64,000 nucleotides of DNA from Voacanga thouarsii (GCA_026120185.1 JANUWF010001783.1:4185001-4249000); one strand, 5' to 3'. Shown: positions 36,641-46,878, numbered from the stretch's first letter. The notes: generated by a model from the sequence alone, not told the origin. Numbers and translations are program-made.

Positions 36641-38430
36641 CTCATCAAGATGAGATTCAAGAACCACAATTAGTGCATGAACCAAATAATGAATCTCGAT
36701 TAGATGGCTCACAAGTCCAAGATGAGCCTACATCTATAGAACAAGGACCTCGAAGATACGATAGGGTTCGTCAACAACTTTGAGAGATATGGATTTCTCA
36801 TCAGCGACGATCACAATGTGGAGCTTATGGTTAATGATGAGCCCACTTCCTATCAAGAAGCCATTAAGAGTTCGACTCTAGAAAATGGTTAGAGGCTATG
36901 AAGTACGAGATGCAATCCATGTATGATAACCAAGTTTGGACTTTGGTTAACCCACCTAAAGGTTCAAAAACCATTGGGTGTAAGTGGGTTTTCAAAAGAA
37001 AACGGACATGGAGGAAATGTGCATACTTACAAAGCACATTGGTAGCAAAAGGTTATAGACAAACTCATGGTATAGACTATGATGAAACCTTTTCACCGGT
37101 TGTAATGCTTAAATCTATCGAGAATTCTTCTTGCCATAGCGGCATATTATGACTATGAAATTTGGCAAATGGATGTCAAAACCGCGTTTCTTAATGGAAA
37201 CTTACTCGAAGATGTGTACATGACACAACTCTGAGGGTTTTGATGATCCTTTGAATTCTAATAAAGTGTGCAAGCTTCAAAGATCCATTTATGGATTGAA
37301 GCAAGCATCTCGAAAGTCTGGAATCTTCGTTTTGATGAAGCAATTAAAGAATTTAACTTTATCAAAAATGAAGATGAGCCTTGTGTCTATAAGAAAACAA
37401 GTGGGAATGCAATAGTCTTTTTGGTACTTTATGTTGATGATATCTTACTCATTGGAAACGACATCCCAACTCTACAAAGTGTAAAGACATGGTTGGGAAA
37501 TTGTTTCTCAATGAAAGACTTAGGTGAAGCTGCCTATATTCTAGGTATAAGGATCTATAGAGATAGATCTAGAAAGCTAATTGGCCTAAGTCAAAGTGCA
37601 TACATTGACAAGGTGCTGAAAAGGTTCGGTATGCAAGACTCTAAGAGAGGATTCTTGCCAATGTCACATGGCATTAAGCTCGACAAAACTCAAAGTCCTT
37701 CTACGAAGGATGAAGAAGAGCGCATGAACAAGATACCATACGCTTCCGCTATAGGGTCTATCATGTATGCCATGTTATGTACTCGACCCGATGTATCATA
37801 TGCATTGAGCATGACAAGCGGGTTCCGATCAAATCCTGGAGAGGCACCTTTGGACTGCTTGTCAAGAACATACTAAAGTACTTAAGAAGAACTAAAGATA
37901 TGTTCTTAGTTTATGGAGGACAAGAAGGCGAGCTAGTTGTAAATGGTTACAACGATGCTAGTTTTCGATCGACATAGATGATTATAGATCGCAATCGGGT
38001 TTTCTATTTTGTTTGAATGGAGGTGCTTGTAAGGCTGGAAAAGTTCAAAGCAAGACACCGTGGCCGATTCTACTACGGAAGGCTGAGTATGTAGCTGCCT
38101 CGAGTTGCGACTAAAGAAACGGTTTGGATTAAAAAGTTCATTACGAGAACTAGATGTAGTTCCTAGTATTGTGAACCCGGTGGATCTCTATTGTGACAAC
38201 AATGGAGCCATTGCACAAGCTAAGGAACCAAGATCACATCGGCGATCCAAACATATACTTAGACGTTTTCATCTCATTCGAGAAATTGTTGATAGAGGAG
38301 ATGTCAATGTATGCAAGGTGCCAGCTGATGACAATGTTGCGGATCCAGCGACAAAGCCTCTCCCATCGTCTAAACATGATAGTCATACCGGAACAATGGG
38401 ATTACGGCTTATGCCAAATTGGTCTTAGTG
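36641..38430 (+). CDS. Angela reverse transcriptase and RNase H (frames broken)
   Basis: RT start GCKWVFKRK (36976) and YRQTHGIDYDETFSPVVMLK (37055); polymerase motif FLVLYVDDILLIGND with YVDD at 37430-37441; GLSQSAYIDKVLKRFGMQDS; RNase H with IPYASAIGSIMYAMLCTRPD, DLYCDNNGAIAQAKEPRSHR and PADDNVADPATKPLPSS, ending in a normal stop near 38428. Frames change at about 37010, 37210, 37300, 37850, 37965, 38030 and 38090, nearly all at CTG or CAG compared with the expected family sequence. Copies RNA to DNA within particles. Confidence 0.85.
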
Positions 38431-38442
38431 CAAGTGGGAGGC
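38431..38442 (+). promoter_or_regulatory. Angela polypurine tract
   Basis: caagtgggaggc lies immediately before the 3' LTR, the primer for plus-strand DNA synthesis in Copia elements. Confidence 0.8.
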
Positions 38443-39899
38443 TGTTGGGGATATGCCCTAGAGTCAATTTGTACTTATACAATTGTCATTATGTTTTATA
38501 TAATAATATGAGGCTTTCCTTTCCATGAATAGTGAGTTTTGTTTTGTTGGTCATCAAGTACGTGACTTGATAGTAAAACCCTACAATGAATACAATGACT
38601 ATTCTAAAGCTGTCCACTGATCGATTATTATTATTGGAATAATAATAAATTAAGATTAGTATGTTTGTGACTTGATGGCTATGTTTCTGCGGCCATGGAT
38701 ATTTGTGATATCGAGTCAAGACATAAATAAATGTTAGAGAACATTGTATTGGACATGACCCATTTGTGAGAGTACTTCATGGAATATGTCATAAGTACTT
38801 TCTAGCCATAATAATATTGAAAGTCCTTCGACCTAAATTCATCATAGTTTCTTACTTGATAAATTCTATATTTTGACATTGTCTAAAGTTGTCTTTAACC
38901 GAGATAATAAATTAGACTACTTGTTGGATATAAAATAAATCAAGGAGAGGAATATGATTGATTGTGAAGGAATTTGTCCCTCTCAATTATGGGAGAGATA
39001 TCCATGGGCCCCTTGATAAGTTAGGCTGTTAAAAATGCATGGCCGTGCTCAAATATATCAATCTAAGATATTGATATCATTTGTTTGAACAGATCTACTA
39101 TGAAATCAAGAAATAATTGATTAAGCTTAATAAGGATGACATGCTCAGTGCCTTATGCTTAATACGGATATCGTGTGACAAAGGGACTAAATATAAAATT
39201 ATGGTTTGGTTCAAAGAGATCACCGATCTTCATTTAACCTGGATAGTTATAATGTTTTGCTAGAAACCGCTTATAACTTGTGGGCCATTTAAATACGATT
39301 TAGGCACGGTTGCCGGTGTTAAATGAACCTATAGGGTCACACAATAAGCGAACTTGTTAGGTTATTTTTACGGTGACCGGAGTTCGATGAATACGGATGA
39401 TATCCAGTTATAAGAATACGACTCGGTAAAATAATTAGTTAAATTACCGAGATAATGGCGAGAATCTTATCATATCGGTTTTAATTTAATTTGAATTTAA
39501 ATTAGAATATGATAAGATATGATTAGGGTTGGACTCTAAGAGGTTCGAGGGTTTTTTAAGAAAACCCTAGCCGTCTTTCGATAGTCTAATTTTTCGGTTG
39601 AGAACATTCGTGCCATTCTCTACCAGAGAAAGAAAAAAAAACCTCTCAAACCCTAGGCGCTAGCACTCCCGGAGTATCGAGTGAGTTCGCGGTGTGTATC
39701 CGTAGAGGACGTTCGCATACTGCGGCGTACGGTGATTGTTCGGGTCGAACGTACAACGGCGCAACCGAGAATCGAAGGATTTCGATTACGACAACCGAGA
39801 GGTAACTCTTAATCGTTTACATCTTCTTAATCGTTTACTTGGGTCCTCGGGAGGGATTCGTAGATGTTTTCCGCGTTTAGGAGTCCACGAATCCCAACA
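38443..39899 (+). mobile_element. Angela 3' LTR
   Basis: Second copy of the LTR at 31507-32961, ending in cgaatcccaaca and followed by the target repeat CTCCC. Confidence 0.93.
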
Positions 39900-40692
39900 C
39901 TCCCTACATCTTTTCTTGAGACGGGTTATGCCAATATTCAATTCTTTGGCTGCGCTCTTGATTGGTAGGGTAAAAGTATTGCGAAATTGTTTCTCTTGAT
40001 AGTGTCTGGGAGTTATTGCCCTTCTTCTCTCTCTGCCTCTTAATCATCTTCTCCCCAAGAATTTTGTCTGTAATAATATCTTGAACTTCGATATTATGCA
40101 TTTCATGAGTACTTACTCCGACTTCGTTGCCAAGACCACTCATTATTTCTCCTAGAAAAAGAAAATAATATCAATAAAGGTAATACCATTCAAAATCCAT
40201 GTTTAAATGTATAATAACCTGGAAACATATTCTGGCTTTATTCAAAATCCATTAGAGAGTAGAAAGGATCATGCACAAGCATATCCTCATTCAAAGGAAT
40301 AGTATCAAGAGGAACAGTATCAAAAGCAGTCTCTTGTAGGGGCAAATCAACTTGGTCCAAAGCAGTATGTTCAAAACTTCCACTGATTTACATCAAAAAC
40401 AAACCAAAAGAGAGTTTAATTTCATTATCAAGCATACTAAAAACAAATGGAAGCCCTCAAAGGTATCTCATCTGAAATTAGGAGGAAGCGGTTGGTTTGG
40501 AAAGGAAAACATATCAAAATCTTCTGCGTTCGAATTAGGCAGAAGCGGTTGGTTTGGAAATGAAAACATATCAAAATCTTCTGCATTCGAATTAGGCAGA
40601 AGCGGTTGGTTTGGAAAGGAAAATACATCAACATCTGCTGCAGAAACTGAGTCAAAATTTGACCATGTCTCAAATGAATTACGAGTCTCCAT

Positions 40693-40753
40693 ATCTGCTT
40701 TGTGATTTTTATTTTTGATATTTACTAATGACTGATAACAGAGATATATATCG

Positions 40754-40790
<37 letters not shown>

Positions 40791-40965
40791 AGGAAGAAGA
40801 AGAGGTAGATGGTAGGTAGAGGGTCGGAGGAGAAGAAAAGACAAGAGAGGAAGAGGAAAAGTCGGTACCGGGAAGAGTGAAAAAAAAAATGAGATATTTT
40901 TCTTGGCATTTCCCTGCTTGTCATCATTTTCTTATATTTCTTTTCTTATTCTCTTGTGAAATTAT
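40693..40965 (-). promoter_or_regulatory. Captured 5' flank of the RKD gene
   Basis: On the minus strand, this precedes the RKD ATG: a pyrimidine-rich tract and an (AT)n microsatellite (about 40756-40785). The same sequence precedes the RKD ATG in copy 2 (62960-63181), so it was part of the captured segment. It probably holds the RKD 5' UTR and perhaps a core promoter. The join to Copia integrase sequence is at about 40965. Confidence 0.6.
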
Positions 40966-41552
40966 TATTTCCTAAATTAGGGGGAGAACAGAAACAGTAC
41001 AAGAAAGATCGTGATTGGACAATATCATTAAATTATCTTGATCCGCATACAAGCGCGTGTGAACTTGAAGTTCAAAAGATAATTCATTTGTAAAGCATTG
41101 CAAATCAAATGCCAAACGCTTTTGTTGACTCTAGAAGAGTAACAAAATCGCATATGCCAGCTATAAATGCTCCTATTCTAATTGAAGTTCCAACAGAACA
41201 AAAGATTTTACATATAGCTGCTGAGCCAAAAGCACGCCAGAAGCATGGCCGACCTCTTAGTTTTAAAGATAAAAATCCTCGAAAGAAAAGAGGATTAACT
41301 GATCCAGAAGATCATATTGAAGAAAAGAATGATAAAGACCAAGAGAGAACTGGTGACAAAGAACCAGAAGTTGATGAAAGTAACACTGAAATTTCTATCA
41401 ATTATACCACTTCCGGTAGAAGTTGGAATCGGATAGAAACTGTTATTGATAATATATTTGCATACAATATATCTCTTGATGTTACACAGGATAATGATGA
41501 TCCTGAACCAATATCAGTTGATGAATGTCGGCATAGAAAAGTTTGGCTGTAA
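40966..41552 (+). pseudogene. Copia integrase C-terminus and linker (copy 1)
   Basis: Starts with FPKLGGE-like and LNYLDPHTSACELEVQKIIHL sequence, then an open frame 41109-41552 (MPNAFVDSRRVTKSHMPAIN..., KHGRPLSFKDKNPRKKRG). This is the family's integrase C-terminal region and the linker before reverse transcriptase. The catalytic core of integrase is absent because the RKD segment replaced it. Confidence 0.75.
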
Positions 41553-43142
41553 TGGAAATATGCGATTCAATCGGAGTTAAATGCACTGACAAAACGTGAA
41601 GTCTTTGGACCTGCAGTTCGAACACCAGAAGGTGTAAAACCTGTTGGCTATAAATGGATATTTGTGCGAAAGTGCAATGAAAAGAGTGAAATCGTTCGAT
41701 ATAAAGTGCGATTAGTAGCCCAAGATTTTTCACAAAAACCAGGTATTGACTATGATGAAACTTATTCTCCTGTTGTTGATGCTATTACACTCCGATATCT
41801 TATCGGTTTGGCGAGTACATGAAAAAGATAGATATGCGCCTATTAGATGTTGTCACTCGCTTACTTGTATGGAAATTTAGAAAATGATGTTTACATGAAA
41901 ATCCTCGAAGGATTTCATATGCTCGAAGCATATAAACATTATCATCATGAAAATTACTCCATCAAGTTGCAGAAATCATTATATGGCTCGAAGCAATCTG
42001 GGCGCATGTGGTTCACACGTCTTAGTGAATATTTATTGAAAGCGGGATTTAAAAATGACCAGGTATGTCCATGTGTTTTTATTAAGAAATTTGATTCTAA
42101 ATTTGTGATATTAGCTATATATGTTGATGATATTAATCTTATTGGAACTCCTGAAGAGCTCCAAGAAACAATTGATTATTTAAAAAGAGAATTCGAAATC
42201 AAGGATTTTGGTAAAACCAAATTTTGCCTTGGTTTACAAATTGAACATCTGGAGAGTGGAACATATATTCATCAATCAACATATACAGCAAAAGTGCTAA
42301 AAAGATTTTACATGGACAAAGCACATCCATTGAGTATTCCAATGATCGTCCGATCATTAAATGTGGATAAAGATCATTTCCGACCTCAAGAAAATGATGA
42401 AGAACTCCTTGGTCCCGAAGTACCATATCTCAGTACAATTGGTGCATTAATGTATCTTACTAATAACACACGACCTGATATTGCTTTTGCTGTCAATTTA
42501 TTAGCAAGATTTAGTTCTTCACCAATACGACGACATTGGAATAGAATTAAACAAGTCATTCGATATCTCCAAGGTACAATTGATCTCGGATTATTTTATT
42601 CAAATAAAACCAGTCCAACATTGATAAGTTATGCAGATGCTGGTTATTTATCTGATCCACATAAAGCACGTTCTCAAACGGGCTATCTATTTACATGTGG
42701 AAATACTGCTATATCATGGCGTTCTACGAAACAATCTATAGCAGCTACTTCTTCAAATCATGCTGAAATTATAGCCATTCATGAAGCAAGTCGAGAATGT
42801 GTATGACTAAGATCCATGATTCATTATATCCGAGAAAGTTGTAGATTATCATCAATCAAAGATATTCCAACTCCTCTTTATGAAAACAATGCAGCTTGCA
42901 TAGCTCAATTACGAGGAGGATATATTAAAGGAGATCGGACAAAACATATTTCACCAAAATTCTTCTTTACTCATGAACTTCAGAAGAAAGGTGAAATTGA
43001 TGTGCTACAAATTCGGTCATGTGATAACCTCGCAGATATTTTCACGAAGACTTTACCGACTGCAACATTTGAAAAGTTGAGATATAAAATCGGTATGCGT
43101 CAGTTTAAATATTTAAAGGAATCATCTCATCAGGGGGAGTAA
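41553..43142 (+). CDS. Copia reverse transcriptase and RNase H (copy 1, frameshifted)
   Basis: RT start PVGYKWIFVRK, VRLVAQDFSQKPGIDYDETY; a frameshift near 41810-41865; then an open frame 41847-42806 with FVILAIYVDDINLIGTPEEL (YVDD at 42120-42131) and RNase H (VPYLSTIGALMYLTNNTRPD, SWRSTKQSIAATSSNHAEII). A stop at 42804 is followed by a frame, 42816-43142, with ENNAACIAQLRG and CDNLADIFTKTLPT, ending QGE. Copy 2 reads through the first break with CAG where this copy has CGG or CGAG, so the shift may be a sequence error. Catalytic residues are present. Confidence 0.85.
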
Positions 43143-43267
43143 TAAACAGACATATAGAATAGTGTACTCTTTTTCCTTCACTAGATTTTTTTTCCCACTG
43201 GGTTTTTATCTAGTAAGGTTTTAACGAGGCATATTCTTTATGTAATGGATGGACATCCAAGGGGAAG

Positions 43268-43637
43268 TGTTATGAATTATTGGAATCTTTATTAATTAGT
43301 GGAGGCTCCACCAATTATGGATTTATGTGAATTATTATAGAAGATTTTTATGGATGTCCACCATTTAGTGGAGACACCACTAATTAAGATTAGTGGAAGA
43401 TGATGTATGCCATGATGTAATCCACTAATTAGAGCTCTATAAATAGAGCTATTCTCTAAACTTGCAATACACCATTATTTTTGTGAAAGAAAGATTAGTG
43501 AAAGAAAGATTAGAGAAAGAATTGTGAGAGAAAGAAAGAGAGAAGTTTGAAGAGAAATTCTTGTACAAAGAATAGTTAGAATTTTCTTAGTGTGTAGTGT
43601 GTAGATTTTATTCTAACACTACCCTAATTTTATAACA
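43268..43637 (+). mobile_element. 3' LTR, RKD-carrying Copia copy 1
   Basis: Preceded by the purine tract ccaaggggaag and followed by the target repeat GTTGG. Differs from the 5' LTR by a few transitions (for example gatgctcc/gaggctcc, gtgcaaag/gtacaaag). Confidence 0.9.
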
Positions 43638-43642
43638 GTTGG

Positions 43643-46014
43643 AGAATAATATTATAAATTTTTTAGGAGATAAAATATAAAAATTTAAAAGACTTTTTGA
43701 AAATTTTTAAAAAATTTAAAAAATGCAAAACGTGACTGCCGCCCATCTAATTCCGTCTCTGTTTAGTACTATATATTTTTGTCTGTAAATACTCGTTGCA
43801 TCACACAATGAAACACTAGCTTTTATTTGCTTAACTTAGTGGCTCTTCCATAGATTTGGTTTTGCGGCTTTCGTGCAAAATTAGAATGACAACTCGAAGG
43901 GAATGTTCTTCATATTATATCTAACTGTTTTTAGTTTCAAATTTTAAATGAGATGGCTTTCAATAGAAGAATACTCAACTTGAAAACTCCCGAATATATT
44001 TGATTATATATAAATATGAATTGAGAAGTCTAAAAGACTAAATCCCTTTAAGTTTGATCTCTCCAAACTCAATGTCGAAATTTTCTTTTATTTTATGAAT
44101 ATTTAGGTTTAAACTTAAGTTTAAATTTAAATTTCAAACTCAATTTATTAATTAAATTTTAAATCAACCTTGAACTTTGTTGAACATTCAAATCAGAGTG
44201 AGGCATACTGTCTAAAAAAATTGAGCTTAGCCAGAGTCGGTATAAGGGTCCATTTGTTGACACCTATCAACCTCCGGAGTTGATTTTTTATAGGTTGAGT
44301 TTTTTCCTTTTTATCTTTTCTTTTTTTTTTGACTGGGTGGGGGGGCTGAGTGTTCCAAGGTGACCTTGACACTTGTCTCCATTAACTAAATTCAAGGATC
44401 AAATAAGTGCACCAGTCATCCCTTTTTTAGAGGTGAGGAATCTTTAGAAATATTTAATCGCGTAATTTCCTAAAGTAATACTAATACAATTGTTACAACG
44501 GGTAAGCTACAGTCCTGTGCATCATTTTTTACCACTATAATGTCAAACTCTATTTTGATTTTCAATTAACACTAAAATATTCCTTCTGTCCTCAAATAAT
44601 TATCATATCTGAAAATTTTTTAATTTATTTTATACTATTATCCCTGAAGAAACAATCTCCTTTGAAATTGTTTACGTTCCGAAATTCCTGTAAACTTTGC
44701 ATAACAGTTCTTTAAACTAATTATTTCACTCCGAAGGTTCAAGGAAGCAGTAGCAAACAAACAAACAGGCCCACCCACAAATCTCGTACCAAAATCAATG
44801 ATAAGAGGTTTGCTCATCAACTTTGCTGGCTAAGCTGTCCAAACCAAATTACTGTACTGCCATATTCCCCATTTACGTACTTCATAAGAAATCCTTTTTC
44901 CTAAAATAACTAGTCCCATTAATTCTATTCCCAGTGTTTCGCCGTCCCAAGAGTCGCATCTTTTGGAAATATTCAAAGGCCACACCGTTTTTTATTTCTT
45001 CAACATGTTAGCCGCTGGATTTCCCAACTCCATAATTCTCCAAAATTATGGTACTATCCATTTTTTATTTTTTAATAGCTGGCCTCCAAACCATCTGCAT
45101 GCCCAAACTTGTCCAATGTACAATCTTCCCCTCCTTCTTTACCTCGTCCCCAGTTAATTGCCTTCTAAAATCCCGTTTATAAAAAATCTTTTTTTCCTTT
45201 TTTTTAATCAAACAAACTACAAATTAATCATTAGGGTTCCTCAACTTCAGTAAGAGAGCAACTACGTATTAAAATTTATGGTCGCATTAAATTTATTTTT
45301 AAGTCTTGAATCATTATTTTCCGACATGTCCATATTTGTCAACCGCTAGGGAAAAACTATATTTTCATAAATATACTGCACCACTCCTTCCCGGCTAACC
45401 TGCACAAACAAACGAGAAACAACATAAAAAATATATATCAATAAAAAACCGAAATATTAGACAAAAAGTAAAACAGAGTACCCCCCCCCCCCCCCACACA
45501 CACACACACACAGAAGGGAAAAAAGACAAGAGGGAGCGAAGAGGAGCGACCCTTGTAAGGTCTGCCCACCATCCCAAAATGCCTTACCTCATACGTGTAA
45601 CGTCTCACATTCAAATACACGTGGACTTCACGCAACGATAACGGCCATACACGGGTGGCACACGACGAAGGACAAAAACCAATGGGTGAGGATAACGGCG
45701 TCCGACGTAAACCTAACTGCCAGTTTGTCCTCATATGTTCCAGACGCACAATTGGATCAATCCCACGCGCTCATTGATAAATCTCATCGAAAAAACCCAT
45801 GAAATGCGCCGGAAATTTGTATGCACAGTTAAACACCAAAAAAATCGAAGTCTTTTCAAACTCAACTTCCAGTCCAAAACGCCTAAATCTAGATATTTCT
45901 AGTTTTTTTTTTTTTTCCTCCCATCCTATCTATGTATATATCTATTGTTTTTTTTTTTTTTTTTGGTTGGGTCTGGGGGATTTGTTTTGGTGGGAGGGGT
46001 TGGAGGGTTAACGT
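43643..46014. other. Intergenic, no gene supported
   Basis: AT-rich at first; from about 45330 to 45760 more GC-rich with several ACGT-type motifs (tacacgtgga, acgtgtaacgt, gacgtaaacc), which could be a regulatory or former promoter region. A poly-C/(CA)n run sits at about 45480-45511 and poly-T runs at 45905 and 45950. Open frames here have no recognisable homology. Confidence 0.45.
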
Positions 46015-46743
46015 TTAATGGAGGTAATTCGGAAAAGGAGCAGCGCAGTATAGCCGCCTAGGGCTTTCATGGCGACAGCAAAACGTCCTCAAGTTCTCTT
46101 TCCGTGCACCAGCAGGATAACCAACAGACGGAGGCGAGCAACACTGATACGAGACCATGTACGGCTGAGATGGAGAGCGCTTTATGGCGGAAAATCTGCT
46201 CGGCTGAAACTTTGGGGCAGCAAAATCAAACATCGGAGTACACGGCGGAGAAACCTTTTTAGCCGAAGAAATTGGAAACAACAAGGCTCTGATCTTCATC
46301 TCCTGGTTCGTTAACATCGCAGCACGATCGTAATCTCCGATTACGTTCTTGAGCTCCTCATCGGATTTGATTGAAACTAACACGTCCAAATCTTCATCAG
46401 GTAGCTTACACTTAAAGCTAATCGATGATCCGCACAATTCCGTAAATTTCACCATTAATTCTAAAAAAAAACCAAAAAATGGATCAAGTCAGTTCAAGTT
46501 CTTCAACAAAATTTATTAAAAAAAAAAAAGAAACCTAGATTCCGAAAAATAAAACTTAAAAAAAAAAAAAAAAAGCGAGCTGAACATACCAGCAAACGAG
46601 ATGGAGCGATCCACGGAAAGGACGCGAGTATAGCCGCCGACATAACGAAGTCTGCCGTCGGAGCGACGAGGGAGGATTTGGCCGTTGTAACTGTAGAGGA
46701 ACTTGACCGTCTCCTTACAGTTGGAATTCAAGGTCTGAATCAT
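46015..46743 (-). CDS. PB1 (octicosapeptide/Phox/Bem1p) domain protein
   Basis: Two exons on the minus strand, 46743-46590 and 46460-46015, joined through a 129 bp GT-AG intron (gtatgttcag to ttttttag) to give 199 residues. The N-terminal 90 residues form a PB1 domain: the start MIQTLNSNCKETVKFLYSYN, the basic cluster around ILPRRSDGRLRYVGGYTR, the splice at ISFA|EL, then LPDEDLDVLVSIKSDEELKN, the acidic OPCA-type segment, and ending MKIRALLFP. The C-terminal half is Pro/Ser-rich with a Cys cluster and no known domain. PB1 domains mediate head-to-tail protein contacts; small plant PB1 proteins of this sort are mostly uncharacterised. The frame is intact and splicing is unambiguous. Confidence 0.9.
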
Positions 46744-46878
46744 TCTGTGTTGGTTTGAAACGAAGATGGAGACTTGAGGAGGGAGAGAGAGAAAGGAATT
46801 GAAAGCTTAGTAGTGAGAGAAGATGCTGCTGAGGAATTAGAGGCACCTTCAAGAAACAAACGGAGTGTCCGAGAGGCA

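Larger units (their letters stand above)
31507..39899 (+). mobile_element. Angela-type Copia retrotransposon, nested in the RKD exon
   Basis: Nearly identical LTRs (31507-32961 and 38443-39899, about 1456 bp) beginning TGTTGGGGATATGCCCTAGA and ending in cgaatcccaac(a), flanked by the 5 bp repeat CTCCC (31502-31506 and 39900-39904). The LTR start and length are those of Angela/BARE-like elements. Order: LTR, primer site, GC-rich leader, gag with zinc knuckle, protease, integrase, reverse transcriptase, RNase H, polypurine tract, LTR: a complete set for an autonomous element. The coding frames are broken at several places, but the breaks cluster at CAG/CTG and may be sequence errors. It is the youngest insertion in this nest. 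Confidence 0.93.
30897..40692 (-). pseudogene. Captured RWP-RK (RKD-type) transcription factor gene, interrupted by Angela
   Basis: Four exons on the minus strand: 40692-40472, 40382-40219, 40151-39900 continuing at 31501-31436, and 31346-30897, about 380 codons. Exon 1 starts METRNSFETWSNFDS and has three repeats of FSFPNQPLLPN. Exon 3 carries the RWP-RK domain: SRETISQYFY, then in the next frame KSAAKELNIGITRLKKRCRE, and GIRRWPHRKLMS. Exon 4 continues as in RKD proteins (NKEEGGHMAEKKLKEAI, LRQACFKAKYNKK), with a longer tail. RKD proteins are nuclear DNA-binding factors of egg-cell and early-embryo identity. Intron ends are conserved except intron 1, whose donor reads AT. Other damage: a TAA codon in exon 2 (near 40238), one extra C in exon 3 (near 39959), and the 8.4 kb Angela inside the RWP-RK exon. 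AATAAA follows the stop by about 10 bases. Antisense to the Copia element. Confidence 0.9.
29859..43637 (+). mobile_element. Copia retrotransposon carrying a captured RKD gene (copy 1)
   Basis: The LTRs at 29859-30228 and 43268-43637 (370 bp each) have the same ends and differ at about half a dozen positions by eye. The element is flanked by the 5 bp repeat GTTGG (29854-29858 and 43638-43642). Order on the plus strand: 5' LTR, decayed gag, RKD gene in antisense, integrase C-terminus, reverse transcriptase, RNase H, polypurine tract ccaaggggaag, 3' LTR. Protease and the integrase zinc-binding and catalytic core are missing, replaced by the RKD segment. An 8.4 kb Angela element later inserted into the RKD part; without it the element would be about 5.4 kb. 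It is non-autonomous and would need enzymes in trans. Confidence 0.9.

Noticed and set aside
40352..40705. Plus-strand open frame with repeated GRSGWFGKEN motifs
   Set aside because: It is the reverse complement of RKD exon 1, whose minus-strand frame starts with ATG, has RKD-type context and ends at a splice donor.
44638..44820. Minus-strand 60-residue frame
   Set aside because: No family resemblance and AT-rich surroundings without splice or promoter signals.
45480..45511. Poly-C plus (CA)n run as a structured element
   Set aside because: Simple repeat only; no surrounding motif supports a functional structure.
46069..46314. Plus-strand open frame, Arg-rich
   Set aside because: Shadow of PB1 gene exon 2 on the other strand.
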